Below, in pieces: positions 13,596 through 15,198 of a stretch of DNA of 15,198 nt (its first letter is position 1; every line of letters begins with the position of its first letter). The notes below the pieces were generated by a model. That model was not told the origin of the DNA and made no database searches. It was given only the letters and a program-made list of their open reading frames with translations. A program made the translations under genes and the position numbers. This DNA comes from DATAYA01 sp036272815 (GTDB taxonomy: Bacteria > Pseudomonadota > Alphaproteobacteria > Acetobacterales > Acetobacteraceae), in assembly GCA_036272815.1 (NCBI GenBank), contig DATAYA010000270.1, forward strand, positions 1 to 15,198. Direction: 5' to 3'.

Positions 13596-14507
13596 ATGCG
13601 CGGCATCTTCATCGACGCGAGCGACGCGCTCGCCGACCTGTTCGCCTCCGTCCGCCGGCCCGGCGACCCCGAGGTCGCGGTGCGCGACCACGAGCATGTG
13701 CCGGCCGCGGCGCTGCCGGCGCTGCTCGACGGCTACGATTTCGTCATCAACGACCACACCCAGATGCCGACCGAGGCGATGCGGCAATGCCCCTCGGTCC
13801 GCCACGTCGTCTTCCTCGGCACCGGCGCCCGCAGCTACATGGACCCCGAGGCGCTGGCGGCCCTCGGCATCACCGTCCACACCATCAAGGGTTATGGCGA
13901 CACCGCCGTCGCCGAGCACGCGATCGCGCTGATGTGGGCCGCCGCCCGCGGCATCGCCCGGATGGACCGCGAGATGCGCGCGGGAAACTGGGTGCGCACC
14001 GAGGGCGGCCAGCTCACCGGCAAGACCATCGGCCTGCTCGGCTTCGGCGGCATCGCGGGCGAGGTCGCACGCATCGCGGGCGGATCGGGGATGCGCGTTC
14101 TCGCATGGAACCGCACGCCACGCACGGCACCGGGCGTCGCGTTCGTCAGCATCGACCGGCTGCTCGCGGAGAGCCACGTCGTCTCGCTGCACCTCCTGCT
14201 GACCGACGAGACCCGTGGCTTCCTCAATGCGTCCCGGCTGGCACGGCTCCAGCCAGGTGCGATCCTCGTCAACACCGCCCGCGGCGCACTGATCGACGAG
14301 ACGGCGATGATCGCGGCCCTCCGCGAGGGACGCCTCGCGCACGCGGCACTCGACGTGTTCGACGAAGAACCGCTGCCGGCCGGGCATCCACTCACGACGA
14401 TCGAGAACGTGACACTGTCGGCGCATAGCGGGTTCCGCACGCCCGAGGCTTCCGAGACGTTGCTGCGGCGGGCGTTGGATATCGCTTTGTCGCTGCCGGG
14501 GAAGTAA
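13596..14507 (+). CDS. D-isomer-specific 2-hydroxyacid dehydrogenase
   Basis: This 303-residue cytosolic dehydrogenase would interconvert a D-2-hydroxy acid and a 2-oxo acid. The catalytic triad is R229 in NTARGALID, E258 in LDVFDEEPLP and H277 in SAHSGFRTPEA. VAEHAIALMWAAARG (105-119) leads into the Rossmann fold GLLGFGGIAGEVARIAG (146-162). There the usual GxGxxG reads GFGGIA, with Ala in place of the third Gly. The residues after the second strand are WNRTP (171-175) instead of the acidic residue common in NAD enzymes, hinting at NADP preference. The start ATG has AGGGGGG 4 bases before it. The protein resembles phosphoglycerate dehydrogenase-like and glyoxylate/hydroxypyruvate reductase-like members; the substrate is not assignable. 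It diverges from the PBP gene and is followed by a double hairpin and tRNA-Leu. Confidence 0.9.
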   Translation: MRGIFIDASDALADLFASVRRPGDPEVAVRDHEHVPAAALPALLDGYDFVINDHTQMPTEAMRQCPSVRHVVFLGTGARSYMDPEALAALGITVHTIKGYGDTAVAEHAIALMWAAARGIARMDREMRAGNWVRTEGGQLTGKTIGLLGFGGIAGEVARIAGGSGMRVLAWNRTPRTAPGVAFVSIDRLLAESHVVSLHLLLTDETRGFLNASRLARLQPGAILVNTARGALIDETAMIAALREGRLAHAALDVFDEEPLPAGHPLTTIENVTLSAHSGFRTPEASETLLRRALDIALSLPGK

Positions 14508-14514
14508 GGAAGCG

Positions 14515-14554
14515 CGGGGCGCTGCCCCGGACCCCGCCAAGGGCGAGCCCTTGG
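14515..14554 (+). repeat. Double-hairpin (REP-like) element between the dehydrogenase and tRNA-Leu genes
   Basis: CGGGGC and GCCCCG (14515-14529) pair around GCT. A second hairpin follows: CCAAGGG and CCCTTGG (14537-14554) pair around CGAG. The phrase GCTGCCCCGGACCCCGCCAA is, from memory, a frequent intergenic repeat in several alphaproteobacteria. It may act as a transcription end or mRNA-stabilising element for the dehydrogenase gene, although no T-tract follows. Only one copy occurs in this window. Confidence 0.55.
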
Positions 14555-14566
14555 AACCCGTGAGTT

Positions 14567-14648
14567 GCCCGCCTGGCGGAATGGTAGACGCGGCGGACTT
14601 AAAATCCGCGGCCCGATGGGCGTGGGGGTTCGAGTCCCCCGGCGGGCA
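14567..14648 (+). tRNA. tRNA-Leu (anticodon UAA)
   Basis: The 82-base cloverleaf is complete. The acceptor stem is GCCCGCC/GGCGGGC with discriminator A. The D arm contains AATGGTAGA. The anticodon stem GCGGA/TCCGC carries the loop CTTAAAA (anticodon TAA, reading UUA). The class II variable arm GCCC-GAT-GGGC is typical of leucine tRNAs, and the T arm is GGGGG-TTCGAGT-CCCCC. CCA is not encoded (TCA follows). Confidence 0.95.
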
Positions 14649-14660
14649 TCAGGGCGCGCC

Positions 14661-14792
14661 ATCAGCGTGCAGGGCTACGCCGGCAGTCCGACGATCACGT
14701 CCGTTGGTGGCAACACCGCGCTGGCGCTGTCGGACAACACGCAGGTGGCGTTCGTGGGCGTGGGCAGTCTGAGTGGGTCCGCCTTTGTCTGA
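14661..14792 (+). pseudogene. C-terminal remnant of an RTX-like/calcium-binding type secreted protein
   Basis: The frame that ends with TGA at 14790-14792 encodes about 43 residues, ISVQGYAGSPTITSVGG then NTALALSDNTQVAFVGVG and SLSGSAFV. The pattern 'GGNT-x-L-x-LSDNTQ-x-x-FVGV-x-SLSGS' looks like the last repeat of large hemolysin-type or calcium-binding proteins that I associate with Acetobacteraceae. This is recognition from memory and not a search result. Upstream, the frame runs straight into tRNA-Leu with no start codon or ribosome binding site of its own, so it appears to be a broken 3' end and not a gene. It starts within about 12 bases of the tRNA end, which suggests a past insertion or deletion at the tRNA gene. 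Confidence 0.45.
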
Positions 14793-14804
14793 CCGTCCGC
14801 ACGC

Positions 14805-15198
14805 TCAAGCCGCGTCGCGCAATCCCGCCTCCCGCAGCAATGGCAACACCGTCTCGATGAACTGCGGCAGCTCGGCGCGGAAATTGACGAACGAAACCGT
14901 CGTGCCGGCAAACCCGACCACCGCCATCCGCACCATCTGCTCGGCGATGTGACGCGGCGTGCCGACCAGCGGATACGTCCCCGCGCCAGCGGCAAAGCGC
15001 TTGCGGTGCCGCACATATGCCTCCGGGTCGTGCGAGTTCGAGAATTTCTCCTTCGTCCCCGCATAGAAATCGAGGCTTTCGGTGTCGGCCATGGTCACCG
15101 CGTAGTGCTCGTAATAATCCTCCGCCTCCGCCTGGCTCTCGCGGCAGACGACGTGGCAGGTGGTGAACACGCCGACCTCGCGCCCCTCCGCCTCGGCA
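14805..15198 (-). CDS. C-terminal part of an LLM-class flavin-dependent monooxygenase (truncated by window edge)
   Basis: The 130 visible C-terminal residues belong to a luciferase-like (bacterial luciferase/alkanesulfonate monooxygenase fold) oxidoreductase, which uses reduced FMN and oxygen. VGVFTTCHVVCRESQAEAEDYY is the usual strand followed by an AEA-rich helix. YPLVGTPRHIAEQMVRMA is the conserved 'GTP..IAEQ' segment that precedes the last barrel strand. The end LPQFIETVLPLLREAGLRDAA is the standard C-terminal helix. The active-site N-terminal half lies outside the window, so the substrate is unknown. The frame is open to the edge; the GTG at 15170 is internal. It converges with the RTX-like fragment across 12 bases. 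Confidence 0.88.
   Translation of the reverse strand, partial: AEAEGREVGVFTTCHVVCRESQAEAEDYYEHYAVTMADTESLDFYAGTKEKFSNSHDPEAYVRHRKRFAAGAGTYPLVGTPRHIAEQMVRMAVVGFAGTTVSFVNFRAELPQFIETVLPLLREAGLRDAA

Noticed and set aside
12477..14540. 687-codon minus-strand open frame spanning the dehydrogenase and PBP genes
   Set aside because: It is antisense to the 2-hydroxyacid dehydrogenase and out of frame with the PBP, and crosses two well-supported genes on opposite strands.
14551..14792. Small open frame through tRNA-Leu as a real gene
   Set aside because: Its first half is the tRNA itself. Only the last ~43 codons resemble protein, and these lack a start, so it is listed as a remnant.
1..15198. CRISPR array, prophage, insertion sequence or toxin-antitoxin/defence system
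   Set aside because: I found no regularly spaced repeats, integrase or transposase motifs, IS-type terminal repeats or defence domains in any frame.

Overview
The window is a high-GC stretch (about 70% G+C by eye in most genes) of a Gram-negative, probably alphaproteobacterial chromosome. The best guess is Acetobacteraceae or another Rhodospirillales. The reasons are codon use, a Tat-type solute-binding protein, a leucine-degradation (isovaleryl-CoA dehydrogenase / methylcrotonyl-CoA carboxylase) operon, a 'FESLGDNCEFG' family protein, and an RTX-like C-terminal fragment of a kind I associate with that family. No taxonomic marker such as rRNA is present, so this is inference.

Layout, left to right. 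(1) Positions 1-609, minus: the N-terminal part of an uncharacterised protein running off the left edge, clearly lower in G+C than the rest. (2) 840-2084, plus: a lone branched-chain-amino-acid-type solute-binding protein. (3) 5603 down to 2174, minus: a tightly packed four-gene operon of BKACE-type beta-keto acid cleavage enzyme, M19 dipeptidase, aldo/keto reductase and a CmcI/MycE-like methyltransferase. Its spacings are 3 nt, then an ATGA overlap, then a GTGA overlap. (4) 5751-6881, plus: a short-chain-type acyl-CoA dehydrogenase diverging from that operon. The 147-bp gap between them holds a perfect 15-bp inverted repeat and a 16-bp tandem repeat. (5) 13522 down to 6859, minus: a class A penicillin-binding protein, then isovaleryl-CoA dehydrogenase, methylcrotonyl-CoA carboxylase beta and alpha subunits. 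The alpha-subunit gene ends inside the 3' end of the acyl-CoA dehydrogenase gene, tail to tail. (6) 13596-14507, plus: a D-2-hydroxyacid dehydrogenase, followed by a double hairpin, tRNA-Leu(UAA), and a short fragment that looks like the extreme C-terminus of an RTX-like protein. (7) 14805-15198, minus: the C-terminal part of a luciferase-like flavin monooxygenase running off the right edge.

How the genes work together. Ivd and MccBA are two consecutive enzymes of leucine degradation (isovaleryl-CoA to 3-methylcrotonyl-CoA to 3-methylglutaconyl-CoA); the hydratase and HMG-CoA lyase that finish the route are not here. The BKACE operon with its divergent acyl-CoA dehydrogenase looks like a second, separate catabolic module. 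A BKACE enzyme would turn a beta-keto acid plus acetyl-CoA into acetoacetate and a new acyl-CoA, which an acyl-CoA dehydrogenase could then oxidise. The substrate is unknown, and this module is the most interesting candidate for an undescribed pathway. I see no CRISPR array, phage, insertion sequence or defence system in the window.
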